Shown: piece after piece, positions 7,744 to 16,589 of the stretch
Numbering within the stretch: position 1 is the first letter of the stretch
How the letters are laid out: the number at the start of each line of letters is the position of its first letter
NCBI RefSeq assembly: GCF_003946675.1
Contig: NZ_RHOT01000022.1
Span: 1-39,451 of the forward strand
Length of the DNA: 39,451 bases
Reading direction: 5' to 3'
From: Lapidilactobacillus gannanensis
GTDB lineage: Bacteria; Bacillota; Bacilli; Lactobacillales; Lactobacillaceae
Translations under genes and position numbers: made by a program
Notes under the pieces: model-generated
What the model was told of the DNA's origin: nothing
What the model saw: only the letters and a program-made list of their open reading frames with translations
The model's database searches: none

Positions 7744-9883
7744 CCAAATTTCTTATTTTAAACTCAATAACGAATTAAATCGACCTGTTGACGGTCAGAT
7801 TCCTTTAAATAAAGATCAAGAAGCCTTGGCCGCTTTCTTGGCAGAAAATGTCGCCCCAAACACCAAATCTTTTCCTTCAATTACTGCTAAAATTAATTGG
7901 TTAATGGCCAATGACTATTTAGAAACAGCTTTTATTAAGCAATACCCAGCAGCTTTTATTGAAAAGTTAGCAGCTTGGTTAGACACGCAGAATTTCCACT
8001 TCAAGTCCTTTATGGCGGCCTACAAATTTTATAATCAATACGCTTTAAAAACCAACGACGGCACCACTTATTTAGAAAATTTCAACGATCGGGTGCTATT
8101 TAATGCGCTTTACTTTGCAGATGGTAACCAGCAATTGGCTGAACAATTGGCTGACGAAATGATCCACCAACGCTACCAGCCAGCTACTCCTAGTTTCCTT
8201 AATGCTGGTCGCAAACGGCGTGGTGAATTCGTTTCTTGCTTCTTGATTCAAATCACCGATGATATGAACAGCATTGGTCGTGGCATTAACAGTGCCTTAC
8301 AATTATCACGAATTGGTGGTGGCGTCGGCATTACACTGTCGAACTTACGTGAAGCAGGTGCGCCAATTAAAGGAATCAGTGGTGCTTCAAGTGGTGTTTT
8401 ACCCGTCATGAAACTGTTAGAAGATAGCTTCAGCTACAGTAACCAGCTCGGCCAGCGGCAAGGTGCTGGCGCCGTTTATTTAAATGTCTTTCATCCCGAT
8501 ATCATTTCTTTTTTGTCCGCTAAAAAAGAAAATGCCGACGAAAAAATTCGCGTTAAGACACTATCGCTCGGTGTCATCGTGCCTGATAAATACTACGAAT
8601 TAGTTCGCGAAAATAAAAAAATGGCCTTATTCAGTCCCTATGACGTGGAACGAGTCTATGGTCAGCCTTTCTCTTACCTTGATATCACTAAAGAATATGA
8701 CCATTTGTTAGCTAATCCTGAGATTCGCAAGTATTACATTGAGGCGCGAGAATTAGAAAATGAAATTAGTAAACTCCAGCAAGAGTCGGGCTATCCCTAT
8801 ATTCTTAATATTGATAGCGCTAATCGCAGCAACCCGATCCCTGGCAAAATCATTATGAGTAATCTTTGCTCGGAAATTTTGCAAGTCCAAACACCCGCTG
8901 AATTAGATGATGGTCAAAATTATCTTAAAATGGGGCGCGACGTTAGCTGTAATCTGGGTTCAACTAATATTTTAAACTTAATGAAAAGCCCTGATTTTGG
9001 TCAATCCATCAGTACAATGGTCCGGGCACTAACCTTCATTTCTGACCAATCAGATATTGTGGCCGTGCCAACAGTCGCTTACGGCAATAAAAAGAGCCAT
9101 GCCATTGGTTTAGGTGCTATGGGCTTGCATACTTACCTCGCTAACAATGAAATTGAATATGGCTCACCTGAGGCATTAGAATTCACCAGCACTTATTTCA
9201 TGTTGCTAAATTATTGGACCTTAGTCGCTAGTAATCAAATTGCTCGTGAACGTCAGGAAAGTTTTGCTGGTTTTGCTGATTCAGATTATGCGACGGGCAA
9301 ATATTTCCAGCGTTACCAAGAAACCAGTTATCAACCGAAACTCAAGATCGTCCAAAACTTATTTAAAGATATTTTTATTCCCGGCCCAACTGATTGGGCT
9401 GAATTAAGTCGCGCAGTTCAAAAAGACGGTCTTTATAACCAGAATCGGCTAGCAGTTGCACCAACAGGGTCAATTTCTTATATCAACGACACTAGTGCCA
9501 GCATCCATCCAATTACTCGCCTAATTGAGGAACGGACTGAAAAAAAGAACGGTAAATTATATTTTCCAGCGCCATTGCTAAGCAACCGGACCCTGCCCTA
9601 TTACAAGTCCGCTTACGATACCGATATGCGCAAGGTGATTGATACTTATGCTGCTGCCCAAGTGCACGTTGACCAAGGCATGAGCCTGACGCTTTTCCTG
9701 CGTGCTACCTTACCAGCGGGTCTTTATGAATGGAAAAAGGAACCCGAACAAACGACCCGTGATTTGAGTATTCTGCGTAACTATGCTTATTACCAAGGTA
9801 TCAAGTCAATTTATTACGTGCGAACTTTTACAGATAACTCGCAAGAAATTGGCAGTAATGACTGTGAAAGTTGCACGATTTAA
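7718..9883 (+). CDS. nrdE: Class Ib ribonucleotide reductase, alpha subunit NrdE
   Basis: The catalytic subunit, 721 residues, reduces ribonucleoside diphosphates to deoxyribonucleotides. The active-site region shows SCFLIQITDDM (redox cysteine), NLCSEI (radical cysteine and glutamate) and the C-terminal shuttle pair in NDCESCTI, which takes electrons from NrdH. The first residues correspond to the short class Ib N-terminus without an ATP cone. The start is a TTG at 7718-7720 inside nrdI, preceded by AGGTGGT; the open frame further upstream only shadows nrdI. Confidence 0.94.
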   Translation: MSLKTLDLNQISYFKLNNELNRPVDGQIPLNKDQEALAAFLAENVAPNTKSFPSITAKINWLMANDYLETAFIKQYPAAFIEKLAAWLDTQNFHFKSFMAAYKFYNQYALKTNDGTTYLENFNDRVLFNALYFADGNQQLAEQLADEMIHQRYQPATPSFLNAGRKRRGEFVSCFLIQITDDMNSIGRGINSALQLSRIGGGVGITLSNLREAGAPIKGISGASSGVLPVMKLLEDSFSYSNQLGQRQGAGAVYLNVFHPDIISFLSAKKENADEKIRVKTLSLGVIVPDKYYELVRENKKMALFSPYDVERVYGQPFSYLDITKEYDHLLANPEIRKYYIEARELENEISKLQQESGYPYILNIDSANRSNPIPGKIIMSNLCSEILQVQTPAELDDGQNYLKMGRDVSCNLGSTNILNLMKSPDFGQSISTMVRALTFISDQSDIVAVPTVAYGNKKSHAIGLGAMGLHTYLANNEIEYGSPEALEFTSTYFMLLNYWTLVASNQIARERQESFAGFADSDYATGKYFQRYQETSYQPKLKIVQNLFKDIFIPGPTDWAELSRAVQKDGLYNQNRLAVAPTGSISYINDTSASIHPITRLIEERTEKKNGKLYFPAPLLSNRTLPYYKSAYDTDMRKVIDTYAAAQVHVDQGMSLTLFLRATLPAGLYEWKKEPEQTTRDLSILRNYAYYQGIKSIYYVRTFTDNSQEIGSNDCESCTI

Positions 9884-9929
9884 GGCTTTAAATGGAATTG
9901 ATTTTGACACTATGCCGTCTTGATCTGAG

Positions 9930-9959
9930 TTGACACACTGAACATGCATTTCCTATTAA
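9930..9959 (+). promoter_or_regulatory. Candidate internal promoter for nrdF
   Basis: A perfect -35 TTGACA (9930-9935) and a -10 TATTAA (9954-9959) are separated by 18 bases in the 172-base gap between nrdE and nrdF. No NrdR box is visible here, so nrdF may have partly independent expression. Confidence 0.45.
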
Positions 9960-10055
9960 GACAGGATAGCAAGCTATTCCCGACGAGCCATTTTTTAGAG
10001 CATGTTTGAAATTCAGATCAATATTTTAACCAGCGAATTTATAAAGGAGTTAATC

Positions 10056-11024
10056 ATGGTCAAAACTTATTACAAAGCCATTAATTGGAACAGCATTGAA
10101 GATGCCATTGATAAGGCAACTTGGGAGAAGTTAACCGAGCAATTCTGGCTTGACACTAGAATTCCTTTATCAAATGATTTAGATGACTGGCGCGGTTTAT
10201 CTCCTGAAGAAAAAAATGTGGTTAATCACGTTTTCGGTGGTCTAACCTTATTAGATACCTTGCAGTCGCAAGATGGTATTGATCAGCTACGTCGCGATAT
10301 TCGTACACCGCAGGAACTAGCCGTTTTCAATAACATTCAATTCATGGAATCTGTTCACGCAAAAAGCTATTCTTCTATTTTCAGTACTTTATGCAGTAGT
10401 GAAGAAATTACTGAAATATTCGATTGGACCGACCATAACGAATATTTGCAATTTAAGGCTGAAAAAATCAATACGATTTATCAAACTGGCACACCTTTAG
10501 AAAAGAAAATCGCCAGTGTCTTTTTGGAGTCATTCTTATTTTACTCTGGCTTCTACACCCCACTTTATTATTTAGGCAACAACAAGTTAGCCAACGTGGC
10601 TGAAATTATTAAATTGATCATTCGTGATGAATCGGTTCACGGCACCTATATTGGCTATAAATTCCAACTAGGTTTCAAGGAGCTTGCTGAAGCCGAACAA
10701 ATTAAGCTGAAAGATTGGATGTACGACTTGTTGTATAATCTTTATGATAACGAGGAGCGTTACACTGAAGAACTCTATCATTCAGTTGGCTGGACTGATG
10801 AGGTCAAAGTATTCCTGCGTTATAACGCCAATAAAGCGCTGATGAATCTCGGTCAGGACCCACTCTTTCCAGATGGTGCTGATGACGTTAATCCCATCGT
10901 CATGAACGGCCTGTCCACCGGCACTGCTAATCACGACTTCTTCTCGCAAGTTGGTAATGGTTATCTGCTTGGGCACGTCGCCGCTATGAAAGATGATGAT
11001 TATGATATTGGTCGTAAGAAATAG
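10056..11024 (+). CDS. nrdF: Class Ib ribonucleotide reductase, beta subunit NrdF
   Basis: The radical-generating subunit, 322 residues. All metal ligands stand at the same numbers as in E. coli NrdF: D67, E98, H101, E158, E192 and H195, with radical tyrosine Y105. The protein holds a dimanganese (or diiron) tyrosyl radical made with NrdI and works as a complex with NrdE. The ATG at 10056 follows AAAGGAG. It is separated from nrdE by 172 bases, unlike the tightly packed nrdHIE. Confidence 0.95.
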   Translation: MVKTYYKAINWNSIEDAIDKATWEKLTEQFWLDTRIPLSNDLDDWRGLSPEEKNVVNHVFGGLTLLDTLQSQDGIDQLRRDIRTPQELAVFNNIQFMESVHAKSYSSIFSTLCSSEEITEIFDWTDHNEYLQFKAEKINTIYQTGTPLEKKIASVFLESFLFYSGFYTPLYYLGNNKLANVAEIIKLIIRDESVHGTYIGYKFQLGFKELAEAEQIKLKDWMYDLLYNLYDNEERYTEELYHSVGWTDEVKVFLRYNANKALMNLGQDPLFPDGADDVNPIVMNGLSTGTANHDFFSQVGNGYLLGHVAAMKDDDYDIGRKK

Positions 11025-11136
11025 TGCCCAGACCTGCTAAATTAAAAGTGATGACCGCTGAGCTATCCAAGCAACCAATAGTATTAAAGCTAACGGAATT
11101 GAATACCTTATTTAAAAACAGCTGCCAATAACTTAC

Positions 11137-11188
11137 AAAACCTGCATAACATTTCCTGAAAATCCAGAAAATGTCATGTAGGTTTTTT
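11137..11188 (+). terminator. Rho-independent terminator of the nrd operon
   Basis: AAAACCTGCAT-ACATTT and its complement form an interrupted stem ending in a run of seven T, 112 bases past the nrdF stop. Bases 11190-11429 hold no other gene; a possible -10 TATACT for the next gene is at 11386-11391. Confidence 0.82.
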
Positions 11189-11429
11189 TAATGCACTATT
11201 CAGTGATCCCGACAAACAGCCCGCAATGGCGTCAGAATCAGTGCCGTTTCAACGCATTCCTAGACTTTAAGAATTTCTATTTTGGTCTCTTAATTAATTC
11301 GAATAAATTCACCTTTCAGAAAAGCAATCTCTTTTTTTTATAAATGTCATCAATTTGTAACTTACGAAGAGTGGCTTTTAAGTGCTATACTAACCAATCG
11401 AGTCACTAAGGAAGAGGAGTTTTTATAAG

Positions 11430-11918
11430 ATGCCTAGAAATGTAAAAGAAGAAGTTGTTTTCACAGCAATTATGGCTGGCCTGATGGTCTTGGTCATGAC
11501 TGCGTATAATATTATTCGCGCCAATGGATTTTTCGGTGGTTTACCAATGGCCATTATTAGTGGCTATCCTTTAGGATTAGCCGTTGCTATTTTGCTAGAC
11601 TTATTTGTCGTTGGTCCGGTCGCCAAAAAAGTAGCCTTTAAATATTTCATTACTGATGAAATTAAGAAAAATAAACCAATGTTGATTGGCATTATTATTT
11701 CAATTTGCATGGTTTTGGGCATGGTCACTTTCATGTCACTCTTTGGTCTGATTGTCGAAGGCAAATTATTCGGCGCGGGCAATGCATTCGCGACTTATGG
11801 CAACACTTGGATTTTTAATTTAATCATGGCTTTGCCGTTACAATTATTGATTGTCGGACCGATTGCTCGGCTAGTTCTTGGTAAGATGCAAGCAGCTACT
11901 GCAGAAGCAGAAGATTAA
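11430..11918 (+). CDS. DUF2798-family membrane protein
   Basis: A 162-residue protein with four hydrophobic segments arranged as two related halves. Each half ends in a short conserved stretch (DLFVVGPVAKKVAF in the first, QLLIVGPIARLVLG in the second), the internal duplication typical of DUF2798 proteins. Function is unknown. The start follows GAAGAGGAG. It is a single-gene unit with its own terminator. Confidence 0.85.
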   Translation: MPRNVKEEVVFTAIMAGLMVLVMTAYNIIRANGFFGGLPMAIISGYPLGLAVAILLDLFVVGPVAKKVAFKYFITDEIKKNKPMLIGIIISICMVLGMVTFMSLFGLIVEGKLFGAGNAFATYGNTWIFNLIMALPLQLLIVGPIARLVLGKMQAATAEAED

Positions 11919-11983
11919 CACCCTGATTATTGCTTAAATGGTCGTGACAAAATAATGCTTATCTGCTAGCTGTCGAAAATAAG

Positions 11984-12020
11984 AACCACGTTGACTTTGA
12001 AAATTGTCAACGTGGTTTTT
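11984..12020 (+). terminator. Rho-independent terminator after the DUF2798 gene
   Basis: AACCACGTTGAC pairs perfectly with GTCAACGTGGTT and is followed by T6. It stands between the plus-strand DUF2798 gene and the convergent minus-strand gene ending at 12074. Confidence 0.88.
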
Positions 12021-12073
12021 TAATGATTACTTTATTTAGCTTAACTTAATTTTGAGCTAGCCTTATCAAGCGA

Positions 12074-12871
12074 CTATTTCCGCTTATCTTGCTTGCTCTT
12101 CTTACGCAATGCCACCACTAACTCACGAATATCGTCAAGATGTGTACTGACCTTATCGTTATCTGTTCGTAAATTAGGAAAACTACGTAACAAATGCCGT
12201 TGTCCAAAATTCAGGTTAGACAAGCGCGCCTGATTCTGAGGATGTCGGGTCAAAAAGTCGTCCCAGTTTTCTTGAACATCAGTCCGTAAATTGGTAACGT
12301 CAGCATTGAGTTGCGTCCGGCGTTCTTCAACCGCCAATTCCAATTTCTCCAATTTTTGCCGGAAAGATTGTAAGTTGGCCAAAGTAAAGCCAAAATCAAA
12401 GGAACCTACGGCGATTAGCCCAACTGGTAGCAACAAGCCAAAGTGGCGTAACCAATTAACTAATTGTGCGACTTCTGGCTGAACATACCGAATAATTAAC
12501 ACGCAACAAATGCCCCAGAAAATTGACACTGGTAGCGCCACGCGGCCTTGAATATTTAAAGGTACTTTTTCATAATTCCACCATTTGGTGTGAAATAGCT
12601 TCTCCAAGAGAAAACCAGTTAAATATTCCAATAATGAAACTAAAATCGTGGCAAAAATAAACAGTAAGCCCAACTGATGTTGCCACGGTTCCAATAAGTA
12701 GATGACGCCCAGCACCCCAAAACCATAAATTGGTGTAATCGGACCAATTAGAAAACCAGTGTCGACAAACTTGTGCTGCTTAACTGCCGCCAAACTAGTT
12801 TCCCACAGCCAGCCGATCATCGCATAAATAAAGAATTCTAGGACTACTGTCGTAAAAGTATTAACTGTCAT
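12074..12871 (-). CDS. CmpB-family membrane protein (putative ABC transporter permease)
   Basis: A 265-residue protein. About residues 8-165 hold five to six membrane segments with family-typical stretches (FFIYAMIGWLWET, FLIGPITPIYGFG, LLEYLTGFLLE, WWNYEKVPLNIQGRVAL). It ends in a charged, probably helical cytoplasmic tail (about 175-265). It matches the family usually labelled putative ABC transporter permease (ABC_trans_CmpB), although no ATPase or binding protein is nearby and transport has not been shown for such proteins as far as I know. It starts three bases after the stop of the preceding gene, so the two form an operon. Confidence 0.82.
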   Translation of the reverse strand: MTVNTFTTVVLEFFIYAMIGWLWETSLAAVKQHKFVDTGFLIGPITPIYGFGVLGVIYLLEPWQHQLGLLFIFATILVSLLEYLTGFLLEKLFHTKWWNYEKVPLNIQGRVALPVSIFWGICCVLIIRYVQPEVAQLVNWLRHFGLLLPVGLIAVGSFDFGFTLANLQSFRQKLEKLELAVEERRTQLNADVTNLRTDVQENWDDFLTRHPQNQARLSNLNFGQRHLLRSFPNLRTDNDKVSTHLDDIRELVVALRKKSKQDKRK

Positions 12872-12874
12872 GAT

Positions 12875-13582
12875 TTAATCCTTAGTTGTCTTGGCCTTGC
12901 TGACAGTTTTCTTAGTCGTGGCCTTTTTGGTAGTGGCTTTTTGGGTAGCCGACTTCTTCGTGGCGGCTTTTTTAGTAGTCGTCTTTTTAGTAGTGGTTTT
13001 CTTAGTGGTAACCTTTTTTGTTGAGGCTTTTCTCGTTGTGGCCTTTTTCGCAGTCCGTCGTGTAGTTTTCCGCTTAGTCGTTGTTTTTTTCGTAGCTGTT
13101 TTGGCAGCGGGTTTGGTAGGCTCAATTGGTGGGTTCTCGAAATGATCAACAATTGTCTGCCAATTAAGCGTCATAATTGCCACTAACTCTTTATGAAATT
13201 CAGTCAGATCAGCTTCACTGCTACCTAATAAATCAATATGCAAATGGGACACGTTTAAGTAAGTCGACCGCGTTACTAAATAAACATTCAGTGGGACCAC
13301 ATCATTGTCATCGCTGAAAAATTGATTGACCTTTTTGGCATCGGCCATCGGTAAATTGACCGGGCTAAGTTCAATCGTAAATTGAACAGCTGGTTCACTG
13401 CTAACTTGATAACTACTGTAACCTAAACGGCCTTCATTAATTAAATCTTGGCTAGCGGTTAATAATTCCGTCGCAATTTTTGGTAAATCAGTTTCGGTAA
13501 TTTTAGCTTGTGCTGGCAATTCGCGCACAATTGGTGGGTTTTCTTTTAAAGCTGCTTGATATTGGGCAACTGCAATTTTCAT
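12875..13582 (-). CDS. Uncharacterised protein with a Lys/Thr/Ala-rich histone-like tail
   Basis: A 235-residue protein. Residues 1-150 form a folded domain that I do not recognise, with no signal peptide or membrane segment. From about 158 to the end it is almost only K, T, A and R in repeats such as KKTTTKKTTTKKAATKK. Tails of this kind resemble histone H1 C-termini and bacterial AlgP/HctB-like proteins and bind nucleic acid or other polyanions without sequence preference. The start follows GAGGTG at 7 bases. It is the first gene of a two-gene operon with the CmpB-like protein. The repetitive tail is prone to length change. Confidence 0.8.
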   Translation of the reverse strand: MKIAVAQYQAALKENPPIVRELPAQAKITETDLPKIATELLTASQDLINEGRLGYSSYQVSSEPAVQFTIELSPVNLPMADAKKVNQFFSDDNDVVPLNVYLVTRSTYLNVSHLHIDLLGSSEADLTEFHKELVAIMTLNWQTIVDHFENPPIEPTKPAAKTATKKTTTKRKTTRRTAKKATTRKASTKKVTTKKTTTKKTTTKKAATKKSATQKATTKKATTKKTVSKAKTTKD

Positions 13583-13682
13583 CTATCTACACCTCATTGC
13601 AAATTTATCATGGCTCTAGCATACCATATTCGCCATAATCGTGGCGGGAGAAACTGTGCTTAGTTGATCTATCAGAGAATTT

Positions 13683-13857
13683 TTTTGAAGCAGCATTGGT
13701 TCTGACGCCATTTCGGGCTGCGGGTTGTGGAACAAAGCGGCCGTCGATTTAATCCAATTAAAAAACCACGCCCACAAACCTGATGAATCTTTTGAAACAG
13801 AATTGGTTCTGACTGCATTGCGGGCTGCTTGTCGTGGAACGTGGCGGCCGTCGATTT
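13683..13857. repeat. Imperfect direct repeat of 68 bp, two copies
   Basis: The copies are 13683-13750 and 13790-13857, 107 bases apart start to start. Each begins TTTTGAA, contains ATTGGTTCTGAC and CGGGCTG, and ends GCGGCCGTCGATTT. An 88-codon open frame covers both on the minus strand but looks like repeat sequence, not a gene. Confidence 0.7.
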
Positions 13858-13940
13858 GAGCTTTTTCTGCGAAAAATCTCAAATTCGAGGCTTATTGTAA
13901 GTGCTAAAGCACTAACAATAATTTCGCAGCTGACGACAAG
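13828..13940. repeat. Foldable intergenic element A with nested hairpins
   Basis: The outer pair is CTTGTCGT (13828-13835) / ACGACAAG (13933-13940). Inside lie CTGCGAAA/TTTCGCAG and a perfect hairpin at 13892-13921 (TTATTGT-A-AGTGCT-AA-AGCACT-A-ACAATAA). A further TTTGAG/CTCAAA pair stands at about 13853-13884. The layout resembles element B at 14252-14414. Confidence 0.6.
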
Positions 13941-14062
13941 ATCCCTCCATTCCGTCTGGAGTTGAGTTAGTGATTTTCACGGTTGTTAGTGGTTAAGGCA
14001 ATGCTGGTAAAATTGATCAATTTAGTTCGCTCAGCGGTAATAGTTAAATGGCAAGACAAAAA

Positions 14063-14113
14063 TAGCCTGTATGATATCTTTCGATTTTATCTCGAAAGAT
14101 TGTCACACAGGCT
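14063..14113 (-). terminator. Terminator-like hairpin downstream of the orphan binding protein
   Basis: AGCCTGT-TGA-ATCTTTCGA pairs with its complement (ending in TCACACAGGCT), and the minus strand continues into ATTTTTG. It lies about 420 bases beyond the binding-protein stop at 14537, with element B in between. Confidence 0.6.
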
Positions 14114-14251
14114 TTGTTGGTTACTGCAAGCTAGTTTTCTAATTATGCTACTTTGCTGCTCTCATTTAGTAGTCGTTAAGCAATTTTACCAGTACTACCT
14201 TAAAGATCGATTAAATCTAAAGTGAACCAAACTAACTCAAAACGCAGTGGA

Positions 14252-14414
14252 GGCCGCCGGGGTGCCAGCCAATGGTTTTAATTTGCGCCCGAGCCTGCGA
14301 GTAGCAGTGAAATTATCCTTGGCGCTTTAGCGCTTAGGATAAGGCTTGTATTGAAGATTGTTGCGGAGCAATAAGCTTCAATCAATGCCCACAGCGTTCC
14401 GCACCCCGCCGGCC
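14252..14414. repeat. Foldable intergenic element B with nested hairpins
   Basis: The outer arms GGCCGCCGGGGTGC (14252-14265) and GCACCCCGCCGGCC (14401-14414) pair with one or two mismatches. Inside are TTATCCT...GCGCT-TT-AGCGC...AGGATAA (14313-14342) and an ATTGAAG...CTTCAAT stem with an inner TTGTTGC/GCAATAA pair (about 14350-14381). It is markedly GC-richer at its ends than the surrounding DNA. No coding sequence is visible in 13616-14530. Confidence 0.6.
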
Positions 14415-14536
14415 GCAACGGAGTTGTCATCTATTCTTCCCAAAACCAACTTTAGTTTTATCCCGTTGTTTGTGTCCGCAAAATTGCCTAGAAATCGCCT
14501 AAATTAGCATCATTTAGCACTTCTTTGACCACAAAA

Positions 14537-15832
14537 TCATTCCGGTTGCTGATGATCATAAATAATCGTCTCCGTTTGCTTTTGCAGTGTCGTTAACGTT
14601 GTTTGCAACTGTTCTGGATGCTGCTCAACATTATCAATCGCCATTAACAAATCCTGACGATAATCCTGATAGCCATTGAAGATTTCCGAACTAAATGAGG
14701 TCTTGATTGATTTAATTGCCCCATCATATTGCGGCCAAATTTGTAAATATTTCTGATAACTAGCACTATCGATTGCATTCTGGGTAACTGGTACGTACCC
14801 AGAAGCTTGCGACCATTTGACCACATTATCTTTTTTCAGCAAGAATTTCATGAAGGCCCAAGCCCCCTGCTTTTGTTTCTTCGAAGCATGGTGGAAAATC
14901 ACTAAATCACTGCCAGCCAAAGCATTGGTACTACTATTTTCATACTTCGGTAAAACAGCAGTATTCCAGGTCATCTTAGGTGCCTGCTGAAGGATCTCAG
15001 GAATGGCTGCACTGGAACTAATCCCAAAAAGGACATTGCCTTGAGTAAACGAATCAGTAAAGTATTTCCCTGGGGCCGCCATCTGAATCAGTCCCTGCTC
15101 GCCAGCGCGAATTAACATTGCACTCATTTTTTGAGTGGCCGTGGTATCAATATTAACATGTAACTGATCATCAATTAACTGCTGATTGGCGCCATAAGCC
15201 ATACTTTCCAATTCCATGTCTGGCGAATGATCCAAAGCTATAGGTGTTAAGCCAGCATCCTTAGCTTTGGCCGCTACCGCTAACAACTCGGACCAAGTTT
15301 TCGGTACCTCAAGTTGATAAGCATCTAATAAATCCTGATTGTAATAGAGAACACGTGTAGACATGGCAAAAGGCATCGCGTATTGGCGATTATCATATTT
15401 TCCTGTTGCTAAAAAACTAGGATTAATATTAACAACCTGTTTACGTGTGAGCGCACTTTTACCATGATAAATAAACTGATCTAATGGTTCCAGCCAGCCC
15501 TGTGCCGCATAATCACCAATGTTGGTATAGGGTGTTTGCCCGAGAACTGGTAATCGATCTGTTTTTCCAGCAGTTTCAATCTTATTGTGTAGCTTCTGAT
15601 AACTTCCCCAAGACTTTGCTACAATTTGATACTTTTTCTGAGAATGATTAAATTGCTTAATTAACTTTTCCTGCGACTTTGCCCACGAACCGGTCATCCG
15701 ATGCCAGTAGGTAATTTTAACTGGCGCCGTAGATTCTTTGACTTGCGCCGCCACTACATGGCGACAACCCGTTAGCAAGAACGCCCCCAATATGAGCAAG
15801 ACAAGCTTGGCACTTTGGATGTGTGTTCGCAT
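14537..15832 (-). CDS. Sugar ABC transporter substrate-binding lipoprotein, orphan
   Basis: A 431-residue family 1 solute-binding protein. The signal peptide ends in the lipobox LLTGC (lipidated C23), so it is anchored to the outer face of the membrane. The two-lobed sugar-binding fold shows ITYWHRMTGSW near the mature start and QKQGAWAFMKFLLKKDNVVKW in the C-terminal half, as in maltose- or oligosaccharide-binding proteins. No permease or ATPase gene is adjacent, so it must work with components encoded elsewhere or be a leftover. A promoter with an overlapping cre-like site precedes it. Confidence 0.88.
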   Translation of the reverse strand: MRTHIQSAKLVLLILGAFLLTGCRHVVAAQVKESTAPVKITYWHRMTGSWAKSQEKLIKQFNHSQKKYQIVAKSWGSYQKLHNKIETAGKTDRLPVLGQTPYTNIGDYAAQGWLEPLDQFIYHGKSALTRKQVVNINPSFLATGKYDNRQYAMPFAMSTRVLYYNQDLLDAYQLEVPKTWSELLAVAAKAKDAGLTPIALDHSPDMELESMAYGANQQLIDDQLHVNIDTTATQKMSAMLIRAGEQGLIQMAAPGKYFTDSFTQGNVLFGISSSAAIPEILQQAPKMTWNTAVLPKYENSSTNALAGSDLVIFHHASKKQKQGAWAFMKFLLKKDNVVKWSQASGYVPVTQNAIDSASYQKYLQIWPQYDGAIKSIKTSFSSEIFNGYQDYRQDLLMAIDNVEQHPEQLQTTLTTLQKQTETIIYDHQQPE

Positions 15833-15883
15833 AATAACCCCGTTCCATCTGTTGATTCGTATATTCTAAAAACATACAAATCT

Positions 15884-15912
15884 ATTATGCAACATTTGAA
15901 AGCGCTTGACAA
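15884..15912 (-). promoter_or_regulatory. Promoter with an internal cre-like site
   Basis: On the minus strand, TTGTCA (15907-15912) and CATAAT (15884-15889) are 17 bases apart, each one base from consensus. The spacer carries AAGCGCTTTCA, the perfect right part of a CcpA cre site, while the left three positions do not fit. Catabolite repression of the binding-protein gene is likely but inferred. Confidence 0.65.
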
Positions 15913-15968
15913 ATTGACGACAATTAATTTGTTGCGTCGATTTTTAAAAAAATAATCTTAAGCACTAA

Positions 15969-16454
15969 TTAAAGCCGGTCTAAATAGGCATCCAGAAACT
16001 TTTCAGCTAGTGAACCAGCAGCAATTTGTTGCCGTGCTTCCGCAAAGCTGAACCAATTAACCTGATCCACTTCGTCCTGATTTCGGATAAAGTGCTCGCT
16101 AGTTGCCTGACAACTGAAATTCAGCATTAGTGTATTACTTTTTTCGAAAAACTCACTGCGATTAAAACTGACATGCTGCACATTTAGCTGAACTTCTTCA
16201 TGAACTTCCCGCGCTATTGCCTGCTCAGCCGCCTCACCTCGATTAACATAACCGGCCAACAAAATATTACGCTGACCACCATACTGCTGCAATAATAAAA
16301 TTTTATCAGCCGTTGGATTGCGGACAATCGCGCTGATGGCCACATTATATTGAGGAAATCGAAATGCCTGGCAGTTAAGACAATAAGGAATTTCACCTTC
16401 ATGTTCTAGAAATTTTAGTTGTAATTTGGTGCCGCAAACAGTACAGTAAGCCAT
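15969..16454 (-). CDS. Zinc-ribbon Nudix hydrolase (NudC/NADH-pyrophosphatase-like)
   Basis: A 161-residue protein. An N-terminal zinc ribbon (C4-x2-C7, C25-x2-C28) is followed by a Nudix domain with a complete Nudix box at about 68-90 (G, then E, then REVHEEV). The family hydrolyses a nucleoside diphosphate linked to another group and needs Mg2+ or Mn2+. The ribbon resembles that of NudC, which acts on NADH or NAD-capped RNA, but the protein lacks the longer N-terminal part of E. coli NudC, so the substrate is open. The start follows AAGGAGA. Confidence 0.87.
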   Translation of the reverse strand: MAYCTVCGTKLQLKFLEHEGEIPYCLNCQAFRFPQYNVAISAIVRNPTADKILLLQQYGGQRNILLAGYVNRGEAAEQAIAREVHEEVQLNVQHVSFNRSEFFEKSNTLMLNFSCQATSEHFIRNQDEVDQVNWFSFAEARQQIAAGSLAEKFLDAYLDRL

Positions 16455-16589
16455 TGCTTGTCTCCTTAATTGGTATTAACCTGCTAATTCTTCTCACACA
16501 AGGCTGATTAAATGCCATCTTCATAATTTCGTCACAGTTCCTTCTGCAAAGAAACATTATTCACCCACGATTTCGTCATAGGCAGTGGT

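Noticed and set aside
9884..10055. NrdR box or riboswitch between nrdE and nrdF
   Set aside because: No ACAC...GTGT palindrome is present; only a plain promoter-like pair and a short GGATAGC/GCTATTCC hairpin.
12868..13152. Open frames of 94 codons (minus) and 84 codons (plus) over the Lys/Thr-rich tail
   Set aside because: Low-complexity repeats leave all frames open; only the frame fused to the N-terminal domain has a start and ribosome site.
13616..13882. 88-codon open frame on the minus strand
   Set aside because: It covers the two 68-bp direct repeats and a hairpin arm, has no ribosome site and no protein-like composition.
13983..14225. 80-codon open frame on the plus strand
   Set aside because: It runs through a strong terminator hairpin (14063-14113) and lacks a convincing ribosome site.
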